In this document: piece by piece, positions 41,021 through 49,959 of the stretch
Layout: the number at the start of each line of letters is the position of its first letter
Numbering within the stretch: the first letter of the stretch is position 1
Source of the DNA: an uncultured bacterium
Lineage (GTDB): Bacteria > Cyanobacteriota > Vampirovibrionia > Gastranaerophilales > Gastranaerophilaceae
DNA: 64,000 nt
Direction: 5' to 3'
Assembly (NCBI GenBank): GCA_902777385.1
Contig: CACYTP010000003.1
Coordinates: 1 to 64,000, forward strand
Made by a program: the position numbers and the translations under genes
Notes under the pieces: model-generated
What the model saw: the letters and a program-made list of their open reading frames with translations, nothing else
Told to the model about the DNA's origin: nothing
Databases searched by the model: none

Positions 41021-42652
41021 TTATGACATTTTATCATTAACTTTTTTTATGTGTCTTTGAATAATATCAAGGATTTCGCCTAATCCTGAACGGGCAATTT
41101 CCTCCTGCGTATAATAATATATATTTCTATCATAGTGAGGTTTCATCCCAAGCCATTTTGCATCAAATTTAACCATTTTGCCATCAATTATATGGTATGT
41201 CTTCTCGATTGTATCGTTATTCACAACAAGAATTTGGACTGCACCATTACCCTTTGCTTTTGCAAATTTTATCTGTATTGTTTTTCTGTCAGGAGTTATA
41301 TCTCTCAGATAAATTTTCGTAGGATTGCCTTGGTAAGTTACGACCTCGGTATCATTTATCTTTTTGAACCTTGCTTTAGAATTCACATCAGGGAAAGCAG
41401 TTTTTATTCTCGTAACAAAGAGCTTTAAATTTTCATATATATCGTTTATTATTCCGCTATATTCTTCAACTGAGCCAATTTGTGTATTTGAATGATATTT
41501 CTTAAAGTCATTCAAGTTATTAATCTTATCATCTACAAATTCCAAATATTTACTAAGGTTTTCCTGCAGCAGTTTCAATATCATTTTGAAATTTGTTGAA
41601 TCAATTTCCTCCTGAGAGTAAAACGTAAACGGGGTACGGGACTTTCTATTTTCAGAATCTCTCAAAATACTGGTCGGAATACTCTTAAACACTTCATTTT
41701 CGGGAGTTATAACAATTATTCTGTCAGGAGCACCGTATTCATTGGTTTTTATTACAAGATTTCTTTTATAGTGGTCATTAATAAAATTTACTGATATTGT
41801 TTTGATATACGGATGGTTTGTCTTAAATTCAAGAACCTTTGAGCCTGCAACTCCTTTTAAAATATCTGAATATCCATTCTTAATTAAATTCCTTGTAACA
41901 GAATTTTTAACGGACTTTAGCTTTTCATGTACAAGACTAAAGTTTTGCGTAATATCATTTACCAATTCGATATCCTGTTCATTTAATAATCCGTGAGGTT
42001 CCTGCTGTTTTTCAGTTTTAATCGTTTTGTTTTTCTTTGTACGGGCTGCTTTTGTTGAATTTGAGCAAGAAGTTTTTTTAAGTTTTTTATTATTTGCCTC
42101 CGATTCAGTCAAAACGGGAGTTTTTGATGACGGTTTTGCAGGCATCGGCGTTGATGCGGAATTAGTTGAAATAATATCTGTATTCTGAATGAGCTTCCTG
42201 CACTTTAAGATACTATAATCAGCAACATCAATAATTTCTTTTAATATAGCTTCTTTTTCTTTTAAATTAACCTTGAAATTAAAAAATTCAACATTTTTAG
42301 GAATGAAAGAAGTCGTATCAGTCCTTGCTATTTTATCGTTTACCAAATAAATACTGTCTTCAATTCTTTTTGTATCCGGATTTTGGATACGAATCCACAG
42401 CGAATTTTCAGTCGGAACAACTAAAAAATCCTTTTTGTCAGATTTAAAAACAAAACCATCTTCTAAATTTTCAGGTACTCGTTTTACGCCAAACGCTTCA
42501 AGAATATCCGGACTTACTTTTTTTAATTTGGCATGCAAAAGTTTTACGGTTTTAACAAAAACCCTTATTTGTTCGTAAAGCTTTTTATCAATTACCGCAC
42601 TATAATTGGATGATGTAAATGGTATTTTATAGCTGCAAGTCTCAGTTTTCAC
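41021..42652 (-). CDS. Hypothetical protein with three repeats of one domain
   Basis: 543 residues with a probable GTG start at 42652. It seems to contain three diverged copies of a 140-residue unit: each has a helical start (LLHAKLKKVSPDIL; VHEKLKSVKNSVTR; FVTRIKTAFPDVNS), a beta part and an aromatic end (FTFYSQEEI; IYYYTQEEI) leading to a helix such as LGEILDIIQRHIKKVNDK. A Lys/Ser/Thr-rich linker lies near residues 165-205. No family recognised, no signal peptide. Confidence 0.6.
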   Translation of the reverse strand: MKTETCSYKIPFTSSNYSAVIDKKLYEQIRVFVKTVKLLHAKLKKVSPDILEAFGVKRVPENLEDGFVFKSDKKDFLVVPTENSLWIRIQNPDTKRIEDSIYLVNDKIARTDTTSFIPKNVEFFNFKVNLKEKEAILKEIIDVADYSILKCRKLIQNTDIISTNSASTPMPAKPSSKTPVLTESEANNKKLKKTSCSNSTKAARTKKNKTIKTEKQQEPHGLLNEQDIELVNDITQNFSLVHEKLKSVKNSVTRNLIKNGYSDILKGVAGSKVLEFKTNHPYIKTISVNFINDHYKRNLVIKTNEYGAPDRIIVITPENEVFKSIPTSILRDSENRKSRTPFTFYSQEEIDSTNFKMILKLLQENLSKYLEFVDDKINNLNDFKKYHSNTQIGSVEEYSGIINDIYENLKLFVTRIKTAFPDVNSKARFKKINDTEVVTYQGNPTKIYLRDITPDRKTIQIKFAKAKGNGAVQILVVNNDTIEKTYHIIDGKMVKFDAKWLGMKPHYDRNIYYYTQEEIARSGLGEILDIIQRHIKKVNDKMS

Positions 42653-42757
42653 AACTCTTATAAAAGCCGTGAATTTTAATTTTTGCTCATTAAATGTCTA
42701 CAAAAATATATAGCAATTTTTATCATACAATTCTATAATTATATTTATAAAAATATC

Positions 42758-44155
42758 TTATTTTTGCTCAGTAACATAATTAAGCAAAGTTCTGACACCT
42801 ATACCTGTTGAACCATAAATAAATATACCTTTAGGTTTTTCAAGGAAGGCTGTACCAGCTACATCAATATGTACCCATTTAACATTTGATACAAATTCTT
42901 TAAGAAATACTCCTGCCGCAGAAGCACCACCATATCTGGAACCTGTATTTTTCATATCGGCAATGTCAGATTTTAGGCTGTCTTTATATTCTTCAAACAT
43001 TGGAAGTTCCCAATATTTCTCGCCACTAACCTTTGCTGTTTCAATGACATCTTTTATCATTTTGTCATCATTTCCCATGACACCTGAAGCAACAGAGCCA
43101 AGAGCTACCACACAAGCACCCGTTAAAGTAGCGATATCAATAACTTCATCTACACCGAGTTCTGACGCATAGCATAAAGCATCAGCAAGAGTTAATCTTC
43201 CTTCTGCATCGGTATTATCAACCTCAATAGTTTTCCCGTTCTTTGCAGTTAAAATATCACCCGGTTTATAAGCATTTTGTCCAGGCATATTTTCACAAGC
43301 TGCAACAATACCGTGAATTTCAATATCCTGAGGTTTTAATTTATTCAATGCACTCATAACACCAAGAATACAAGCAGCTCCTGACATATCATCTCTCATG
43401 GTTAACATAGAAGACGCAGGTTTTAAATCCATACCGCCGCTATCAAAACATAACCCCTTACCGATTAGGGCAATTCTCTTTTTAGGATTGCCGTTTGAAT
43501 ATTTCATGTGAATAAACTTTGGAGGTTCGGCACTGCCTCTGGCAACGGCAAGATATGCACCCATATCCATCTTTTTAATTTCATCTCTGTCGTATATTTT
43601 TGTATCCAAACCTTCCAGATGAGAAGCAATCTCTGCAAGTTTTGCAGGGGTTGCATATTCTGCAGGTTCATTTGCAATATTACGGGTTAAATTCATTGCT
43701 TCAGCAAAAATTTTGCCTTCCTCAATATCTTTCTCCGCAAAATTAACAAATCCTAAATTTTCAATATGGAAATCTTTTTCTGATTTATATTTATCAAAAG
43801 AATAATCACCTATATAAGCACCGATAACTGCCTCTTTACCGAATTCTGACAATCCGTCAAAATTAAACACAGCCTTTTTCGCTTTTATTTGTCTTAATTT
43901 TTTTACTGCTTTAGCCGCAGCTTCTGTCATCTTAACGTTATTAAATTGTTCTCTTTTACCTAAGCCGACAACAAGGATTTTATCTGCCGGTATTTTCCCG
44001 TATGTATGTAAAAGATAAGTTTCTCCAAACTTACCTTCAAAACCGTCTTTCTCAACTGCATAAGTATTTGCAAGTTCTTGATTTGTATTTTCATTTTCGA
44101 ATTTACCAATAACAATAACTTCTGTGTCTAAATCTTGCGTAATCTTAATTTCCAT
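42758..44155 (-). CDS. pepA: Leucyl aminopeptidase (M17)
   Basis: 465 residues. The C-terminal catalytic domain has the two-metal site residues in IGKGLCFDSGGMDLKP, MRDDMSGAACILG and the signature NTDAEGRLTLADAL. N-terminal macrodomain-like part is present. It removes N-terminal amino acids in peptide turnover. GGAGA precedes the ATG. Divergent from gmk. Confidence 0.95.
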   Translation of the reverse strand: MEIKITQDLDTEVIVIGKFENENTNQELANTYAVEKDGFEGKFGETYLLHTYGKIPADKILVVGLGKREQFNNVKMTEAAAKAVKKLRQIKAKKAVFNFDGLSEFGKEAVIGAYIGDYSFDKYKSEKDFHIENLGFVNFAEKDIEEGKIFAEAMNLTRNIANEPAEYATPAKLAEIASHLEGLDTKIYDRDEIKKMDMGAYLAVARGSAEPPKFIHMKYSNGNPKKRIALIGKGLCFDSGGMDLKPASSMLTMRDDMSGAACILGVMSALNKLKPQDIEIHGIVAACENMPGQNAYKPGDILTAKNGKTIEVDNTDAEGRLTLADALCYASELGVDEVIDIATLTGACVVALGSVASGVMGNDDKMIKDVIETAKVSGEKYWELPMFEEYKDSLKSDIADMKNTGSRYGGASAAGVFLKEFVSNVKWVHIDVAGTAFLEKPKGIFIYGSTGIGVRTLLNYVTEQK

Positions 44156-44196
44156 TGTTCTCTCCTTATTTACAAACTTATTGTAGCACTTTTTTA

Positions 44197-44230
44197 TTGC
44201 ATTGTAAATTTTTATTGTATAATCAATCTA
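44197..44230 (+). promoter_or_regulatory. Promoter giving a probable leaderless gmk mRNA
   Basis: TTGCAT at 44197 and TATAAT at 44218-44223 stand only six bases before the ATG at 44230. Transcription would start at or next to the A of the start codon. No RBS is visible before this ATG. Confidence 0.65.
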
Positions 44231-44793
44231 TGGAAAATAATACAGACAAAAAACTATATGTAATTTCAGGTTCGTCAGGTGTAGGGAAAGGCACTGTATT
44301 AAAAGGTTTTATGGAAAAGCATCCGGACTTTATGCTCTCTGTTTCCTGCACGACAAGAAAACCAAGAGAAGGTGAACAAGACGGAGTAAATTACTTTTTC
44401 TTATCAAAAGAAGAATTTACGAAAAATATAGAAGAAGACAAGTTCCTTGAATGGGCAGAATTTGCAGGTAATTATTACGGAACTAAGAAAAAATACATTA
44501 AACAATGTCTTGATAACGGAATGAACGTAATTTTGGAAATTGAGACAAACGGAGCATTACAGGTTAAGAAAAAAATGCCTGAAGCAGTATTAATATTTAT
44601 AGCTCCACCTTCTCTGGACGAATTAGAACATCGACTTCGCGGCAGACATACCGAAGACGAAGCTACAATTCAAAAACGTCTGGGAGAAGTTAAAAAAGAA
44701 CTTGAATGTGCAAAAAAATATGATTACACAGTTATAAATGATACGGTAGAAAATGCTATTAACTGTATAGAAAAAATTATTTCAGGAGAATAA
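44230..44793 (+). CDS. gmk: Guanylate kinase
   Basis: 187 residues from the ATG at 44230. P-loop SGSSGVGKGT at residue 14, SCTTRKPREGEQDGVNYFF and LEIETNGALQVKKKMPEAV are family marks. It phosphorylates GMP to GDP. A longer frame from TTG at 44155 would run through the promoter, so I reject it. coaBC follows after three bases. Confidence 0.95.
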   Translation: MENNTDKKLYVISGSSGVGKGTVLKGFMEKHPDFMLSVSCTTRKPREGEQDGVNYFFLSKEEFTKNIEEDKFLEWAEFAGNYYGTKKKYIKQCLDNGMNVILEIETNGALQVKKKMPEAVLIFIAPPSLDELEHRLRGRHTEDEATIQKRLGEVKKELECAKKYDYTVINDTVENAINCIEKIISGE

Positions 44794-44795
44794 AA

Positions 44796-46016
44796 ATGCT
44801 AAGCGGGAAAAATATATTAATAGGGATTACCGGTGGAATTGCCGCTTATAAAATTTGTGAATTAATAAGAATGTACAAACGGGCAAATGCAAATGTAAGA
44901 GTTGTATGTACTCCCAATGCACTGAATTTCGTTACAAAACTTACACTGCAAAACCTTAGTCAAAATGAAGTAGGAATTGAAGAATTTAATACAGATAATT
45001 ACAAACCTGAACATATATCTTACGCAGATGAAGCAGATATTATGGTTATAGCTCCTGCAACGGCAAATACAATAGGCAAAATTGCAAATGGAATTTGTGA
45101 TAATCTTTTAACATCAGTTGCCTGTGCATTTAAAAAACCAATGATTATCTGTCCTGCAATGAATTGCGGAATGTGGGATAACACCTTCGTTCAGAATAAT
45201 ATTTCTAAATTATCAGAAAACGGGGTTTACATACTTGAACCGGATGAAGGGTTTTTAGCTTGCGGCTATAATGGTAAAGGCAGACTCTGCGATTTAGAAA
45301 AAATATTCAAACAAACAGAAGAGATTTTAAACAAAGAACAAAAACTTTTCGGCAAAAAAATTGTTATTACCGCCGGCGGAACAATTGAACAAATTGATAC
45401 GGTAAGGTATATTTCAAATTATTCTTCAGGGAAAATGGGAATAGCGTTAGCGGATGCCGCCTATAATATGGGGGCAGACGTCATTTTAATAAGTACTGTT
45501 AATACCCAAAAACCATACGGGGTAATTAGCGTAAAATCTGCAATCGACATGCAACAGGCTGTAGAAAACGAATTTGACAACACAGACTGCATAATTATGG
45601 CGGCCGCGGTAGCTGACTTCAGGGCAACAGAAATTGCAGATTACAAAATGAAAAAGACCGATAATACTGAAACCATAACAATTGAACTTGTAAAAAATCC
45701 TGATATACTTCAATCATTATGCAAAAAGAAAAAACAGGTACTTGTGTCTTCAGCAGGGAATGAAACCTTATCTAAAGCTCCTGTAATCGTCGGATTCTGT
45801 GCCGAAAGTGAAAATTTAATTAATAATGCAAAAGATAAAATTTCAAAAAAGGGATGCGACTACTTGATTGCAAACGACATATCAAGAAAAGATATAGGTT
45901 TCTCAAGTGATTATAACGAAGTATCAATACTGAAAAAAGATGGCACTATTAAACATCTTGAAAGAGCTTCAAAGCAGGAAATCGCATATAAAATTTTTGA
46001 GGAAATCTATGGATAA
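44796..46016 (+). CDS. coaBC: Bifunctional phosphopantothenoylcysteine decarboxylase/synthetase
   Basis: 406 residues. CoaC half: GITGGIAAYKICELIR and ICPAMNCGMWDN with the substrate-binding PAMN motif, plus a cysteine-bearing LACGYNGKGRL. CoaB half: TAGGTIEQIDTVRYISNYSS and MAAAVADFR. It carries out two consecutive steps of coenzyme A synthesis. It sits between gmk and the NIF3 gene and overlaps the latter by eight bases. Confidence 0.95.
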   Translation: MLSGKNILIGITGGIAAYKICELIRMYKRANANVRVVCTPNALNFVTKLTLQNLSQNEVGIEEFNTDNYKPEHISYADEADIMVIAPATANTIGKIANGICDNLLTSVACAFKKPMIICPAMNCGMWDNTFVQNNISKLSENGVYILEPDEGFLACGYNGKGRLCDLEKIFKQTEEILNKEQKLFGKKIVITAGGTIEQIDTVRYISNYSSGKMGIALADAAYNMGADVILISTVNTQKPYGVISVKSAIDMQQAVENEFDNTDCIIMAAAVADFRATEIADYKMKKTDNTETITIELVKNPDILQSLCKKKKQVLVSSAGNETLSKAPVIVGFCAESENLINNAKDKISKKGCDYLIANDISRKDIGFSSDYNEVSILKKDGTIKHLERASKQEIAYKIFEEIYG

Positions 46017-46704
46017 GTATCAAATTGTCCAAAAAATTGAAGATTTTGCACCGTCTGAAACAGCAGAAAGCTGGGATTGCTCCGGTTGGTTAGTTGAGAC
46101 AAACAAATCCGAAATAAATAAAATAATGTTAGCTTTAACAGTAACGGATAACATTATAAAACAGGCAAAAATACAAGGCTGTGATATGATTATTTCTCAT
46201 CATCCGATGTTTTCTGTTCCAACAGATTATAGAGATATTGATATTTACTGTGCTCATACCAATATGGATTTAGCTGACGGGGGAACGACAGACAGTCTTA
46301 TTTCAAAAATCGAACAATACGGAGTTAAAATTAAATCAATTGAAAAACCTGAAGGATTCGTAAGATACATTAACACAGATATTTCACACGAAAACTTATG
46401 CAGCATACTTTCTCATATTTCAACAAATTTCAGATACATTAAACCTGAAAAAAACTACAAAAAAATTGCACTATGTGCCGGAAGCGGCTCTGAATTTATC
46501 AAAGAAGCATGTGAATATGGGGCAGACTGTTACATTACGGGAGATATGAAATTCCATACAGCACTGGACAGCCGGATAACTGTTTTTGATATTGGGCATT
46601 TTGAAAGCGAAATCCAGATTTTAGATGTTTTTAAAAACATTATCGGAGATGAAATTACAACAGTTAAAGCCGAAGAGAAAAGCCCATTTATATATTTTTC
46701 GTGA
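46009..46704 (+). CDS. NIF3/DUF34 family metal-binding protein
   Basis: 231 residues from the ATG at 46009, with GAGGA upstream. SETAESWDCSGWLVE, MIISHHPMFSVP and near the end FDIGHFESEIQILD hold the histidines and glutamate that bind two metals in NIF3 proteins. Often annotated GTP cyclohydrolase I type 2, but the role is uncertain. It lacks the long insert seen in some homologues. Confidence 0.88.
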   Translation: MDKYQIVQKIEDFAPSETAESWDCSGWLVETNKSEINKIMLALTVTDNIIKQAKIQGCDMIISHHPMFSVPTDYRDIDIYCAHTNMDLADGGTTDSLISKIEQYGVKIKSIEKPEGFVRYINTDISHENLCSILSHISTNFRYIKPEKNYKKIALCAGSGSEFIKEACEYGADCYITGDMKFHTALDSRITVFDIGHFESEIQILDVFKNIIGDEITTVKAEEKSPFIYFS

Positions 46705-46717
46705 TATAATCCGTATA
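46702..46717 (+). promoter_or_regulatory. Extended -10 promoter giving a probable leaderless mutS2 mRNA
   Basis: TGATATAAT (TATAAT at 46705-46710) lies six bases before the ATG at 46717, the same spacing as at gmk. It overlaps the last codons of the upstream gene. No RBS is visible. Confidence 0.6.
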
Positions 46718-49086
46718 TGGATATACTATCGGACAGTCTTAAAGCATTAGAATTTGATAAAATCAGGGAACAACTTTCAGGGTATGCAAAATGTTCGCAA
46801 AGCCGTGAATTGTGCCTGAGTATTCTTCCCTCAGAAAATATTGAAGAAGTCATGTCTGCTCAAAAATACACCTGTGAAGCCAAGAAGGTTCTTGATCAAC
46901 CAAATGATATTCCCTTGGATTATGTAGCAGACATAAAATCCATTGAAAATAATTCTCTGCTAAGCTATTTGAACGAACAGGAGCTGATTGATATTGCAAA
47001 AACCTTTAGAACATCAAGGCTTGTTCGCAACTTCATGAATGAAAATACTGAGCTTACTTCCGGCTTAAATACACTTGCAAGGAACTTAACCTCAGAAAAA
47101 GAGCTTGAAAACAGAATTTTTGAAACCTTTGATGACAATATGGAAATCAAAAAGGATGCGACACCTGAATTAAAAGGGCTGTACGCATCACTAAGAGAAA
47201 CCGAGAAAGCAATCCGTGCAAAAGTCGGAGATTTATTAAATTCAACCGATTTTGTAAAACACCTGCAAGAAGCTATATATACAACTCGTGATGAAAGAAT
47301 TGTATTTCAGGTCAAAGCTTCCGATAAAAGCAAAGTAAACGGCATTGTACACGACGTTTCAGCAACAAACAAAACCTTTTATATTGAACCGGAAAGCCTT
47401 GTTCCGCTAAATAATAAATTAAGAGAAACTCGGTCACAAATTCACGCTGAATGTGTCAGAATATTATCCGAATTAACTCAGGCTGTAAAATTTCACTTTC
47501 CGTCACTTAAAAAATCTGAACAAATACTGGCAGAAATAGATTTTCATTTTGCAAAAGCAAGATATGCCGTAAAACAGCACGCAATAGAGCCTGAAATATT
47601 GATCGACAGAAAAGAACTTGTTATTGAAAAAATGAAGCATCCGCTCCTTATCGGAACAGTAGAAAACATTATTACAAATGATTTTTCAATAGGTAAAGAT
47701 TACAAATCTGTTATTGTAACCGGTTCTAATACGGGCGGTAAAACCGTAACACTAAAAACTATAGGATTGTACATTCTGATGACTAGAGCAGGAATGTTTC
47801 TGCCATGCACAGCTGCTAAAATTTATCCTTTTAAAAAAGTATTTGCCGATATTGGTGATGCCCAAAGTATTTTGCAAAGCTTATCAACATTTTCATCACA
47901 CATGAAAAATATAATTGATGTAGTTAATAAAAGTGATAATGAAAGTTTTGTTCTGCTTGATGAAATATGTGCCGGGACAGATCCTGTAGAGGGTGCAGTC
48001 CTTGCAAGAAGCATTCTCGCTCATCTTGCGGGCAAAGATGTATTTTCAACCGTAACAACACACTACGGAGAACTTAAAGAACTTGAATATTCAAATCCAT
48101 ACTTCAAAAATGCTTCAGTAGAATTCAATACAGAAACACTTAAACCTACATACAGGCTTCTGCTTGGTATTCCCGGTTTGAGTAACGCAATAGCTATATC
48201 TGCAAATCTGGGATTAGACAACTCTATTATCAATGATGCCAAAAATACATTGACAACACAGAAAGATCCTTCAGCCCTTATAGTTGAAAAATTACAGGAA
48301 ACTCAGCAAAAATTAAATGATACACTCTCCGAAACCGAACAGCTTAAAGAAGATGCTCTGAAGATAAAAGAAGATTATGAAAAGAAATTAAACGAAGTTA
48401 AAAATGATAAGAAAAAAACCATAAAAGATATTAAAAGGAAATTTGACGGAGAACTGTTAAAAGCAAAAGCCGAAATTAAAGACGTTTTGGATGAATTAAG
48501 AAAAGAGAAGTCGGAAAAAATTGCAAGACGTGCTTATTCCAGACTTGGCAAGTTAGAAAACGGATATATTGATGAAGTATCTAAACATGAAGACATTGAA
48601 ACATACGGAGAAATAAACTGGAATACCGTAAAAGTAAATGACAAGCTCATTTTAAAAGATATTCACCAGCCTGTAACAGTACTGGAATTACCTGATAAAA
48701 AAGGGAACATTTTAGTTCTTATGGGTGGAATGAAAGCTAAAATGAAAACAGATAAACTTGCACCGTACAACAAATCTTATGAGAGCAAAGCTCCTGTATA
48801 TTCACCTTCAAAGCTGACAAGTTTTAACCTGCACAAAACAGATATTTCTAACAGACTTGATTTAAGAGGGGTAAGAGTAGAAGATGCACTGGATAAATTG
48901 GATGTCTACCTTGATAAAGCCAGTCTTGCCAATCTTTCACCCGTAACAATCATTCACGGACATGGAACAGGTGCAATGAAAGCAGCCGTCAGAGATTACC
49001 TGTCAACATCACCTTATGTAAGTGAATTCCGTCCGGGCAACGACACAGAAGGCGGAGATGGTGTCTCTGTTGTTGATATAAAATAA
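46717..49086 (+). CDS. mutS2: Endonuclease MutS2
   Basis: 789 residues. ATPase domain with Walker A VTGSNTGGKTVTLKTIG near residue 338 and Walker B VLLDEICAGTDPVEGA near 412, a long coiled coil (residues 510-620), and a C-terminal Smr nuclease domain with LDLRGVRVEDALDKLD and IIHGHGTGAMKAAV. It lacks the MutS mismatch-binding domain. Suppresses recombination or rescues collided ribosomes in other bacteria. Confidence 0.95.
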   Translation: MDILSDSLKALEFDKIREQLSGYAKCSQSRELCLSILPSENIEEVMSAQKYTCEAKKVLDQPNDIPLDYVADIKSIENNSLLSYLNEQELIDIAKTFRTSRLVRNFMNENTELTSGLNTLARNLTSEKELENRIFETFDDNMEIKKDATPELKGLYASLRETEKAIRAKVGDLLNSTDFVKHLQEAIYTTRDERIVFQVKASDKSKVNGIVHDVSATNKTFYIEPESLVPLNNKLRETRSQIHAECVRILSELTQAVKFHFPSLKKSEQILAEIDFHFAKARYAVKQHAIEPEILIDRKELVIEKMKHPLLIGTVENIITNDFSIGKDYKSVIVTGSNTGGKTVTLKTIGLYILMTRAGMFLPCTAAKIYPFKKVFADIGDAQSILQSLSTFSSHMKNIIDVVNKSDNESFVLLDEICAGTDPVEGAVLARSILAHLAGKDVFSTVTTHYGELKELEYSNPYFKNASVEFNTETLKPTYRLLLGIPGLSNAIAISANLGLDNSIINDAKNTLTTQKDPSALIVEKLQETQQKLNDTLSETEQLKEDALKIKEDYEKKLNEVKNDKKKTIKDIKRKFDGELLKAKAEIKDVLDELRKEKSEKIARRAYSRLGKLENGYIDEVSKHEDIETYGEINWNTVKVNDKLILKDIHQPVTVLELPDKKGNILVLMGGMKAKMKTDKLAPYNKSYESKAPVYSPSKLTSFNLHKTDISNRLDLRGVRVEDALDKLDVYLDKASLANLSPVTIIHGHGTGAMKAAVRDYLSTSPYVSEFRPGNDTEGGDGVSVVDIK

Positions 49087-49247
49087 GATATTTACACCAC
49101 CGCTATAATTTTCATTTACCTTTAATTATTAAGAAATATTAACAAAAATCAATTTGTCATGCAATTCCGCTAACTGAAATGTTTTTATATAAATGTAGGT
49201 TAGTTAAAGGTTAGTTACAAAATTAATGATAAGGTAGGGGTAAGATT

Positions 49248-49772
49248 ATGTTTTTAACAGCAAATTTTATGACTGGTAATCTTATACAGCAGAAAAACGA
49301 TTACGAATACCAGTTATCAAAAATCAAACAGGAAATTCAAGACCTGAAAACGTATGCCGAAAACATAGCTGATGGAGGTATCTCTATAGGAGAAATGCTA
49401 GGAACACCATCTACAATGTACGGCAGGCAATTGATGTATATGAATGCAGCATCACAATATTGTCAGGTCAGTGCACAAAATCAAATGCAACAGTTAATGC
49501 AGACGCCATATTATCAGAATATGATGGCTCAACAGCAGGCAGATGTACAACAATCATACCAGAGTTTGATGTACAAGAGTTTTTATGATCAGGCTCAAGC
49601 ACAGTTTGCAAAATATGAAAAGAAACTTCTTCACGAAAAAGAAAAAGCTCTTGAACAGAAACAACAAACGATTATGACAAATCTTGAAATTTGTAAAACT
49701 CAACTGAGTGAATTTAAACAGAAATCTAAAGAAGGTATAAATGATTTCTTTGGCAACGGAAACCGTGGCTAG
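49248..49772 (+). CDS. Hypothetical Gln-rich coiled-coil protein
   Basis: 174 residues: an N-terminal coiled coil (QQKNDYEYQLSKIKQEIQDL), a Gln/Met-rich middle (AQNQMQQLMQTPYYQNMMAQ) and a second coiled coil (YEKKLLHEKEKALEQKQQTI). No family recognised. It stands alone, preceded by 160 bases containing a GGTTAGTTA direct repeat (49197-49217) and followed by a terminator, which fits an abundant structural protein. Confidence 0.6.
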   Translation: MFLTANFMTGNLIQQKNDYEYQLSKIKQEIQDLKTYAENIADGGISIGEMLGTPSTMYGRQLMYMNAASQYCQVSAQNQMQQLMQTPYYQNMMAQQQADVQQSYQSLMYKSFYDQAQAQFAKYEKKLLHEKEKALEQKQQTIMTNLEICKTQLSEFKQKSKEGINDFFGNGNRG

Positions 49773-49840
49773 CAATTTAAGTTTATACCTTGATAAAAAA
49801 ATATAATCCTAAAATCCTTAATCCTTAAATCCTTAATGTT

Positions 49841-49868
49841 AAGCTCCGTTCCCCTGCGGAGCTTTTTA
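49841..49868 (+). terminator. Intrinsic terminator
   Basis: AGCTCCG, loop TTCCCCTG, CGGAGCT followed by TTTTTATTT. Just upstream, CCTTAA occurs three times at 49817-49835, a simple repeat of no clear role. Confidence 0.85.
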
Positions 49869-49959
49869 TTTGTATTTTTTTTTACAATTTGAAATCGGAA
49901 TGAACAAAATGTATAATATAGTCGTTAATATAATGTGACCAATACTTGAGGATAATATA

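Noticed and set aside
44155-44229. N-terminal extension of guanylate kinase from TTG
   Set aside because: It would cross the promoter and adds hydrophobic residues foreign to the family; the ATG at 44230 starts at the usual place.
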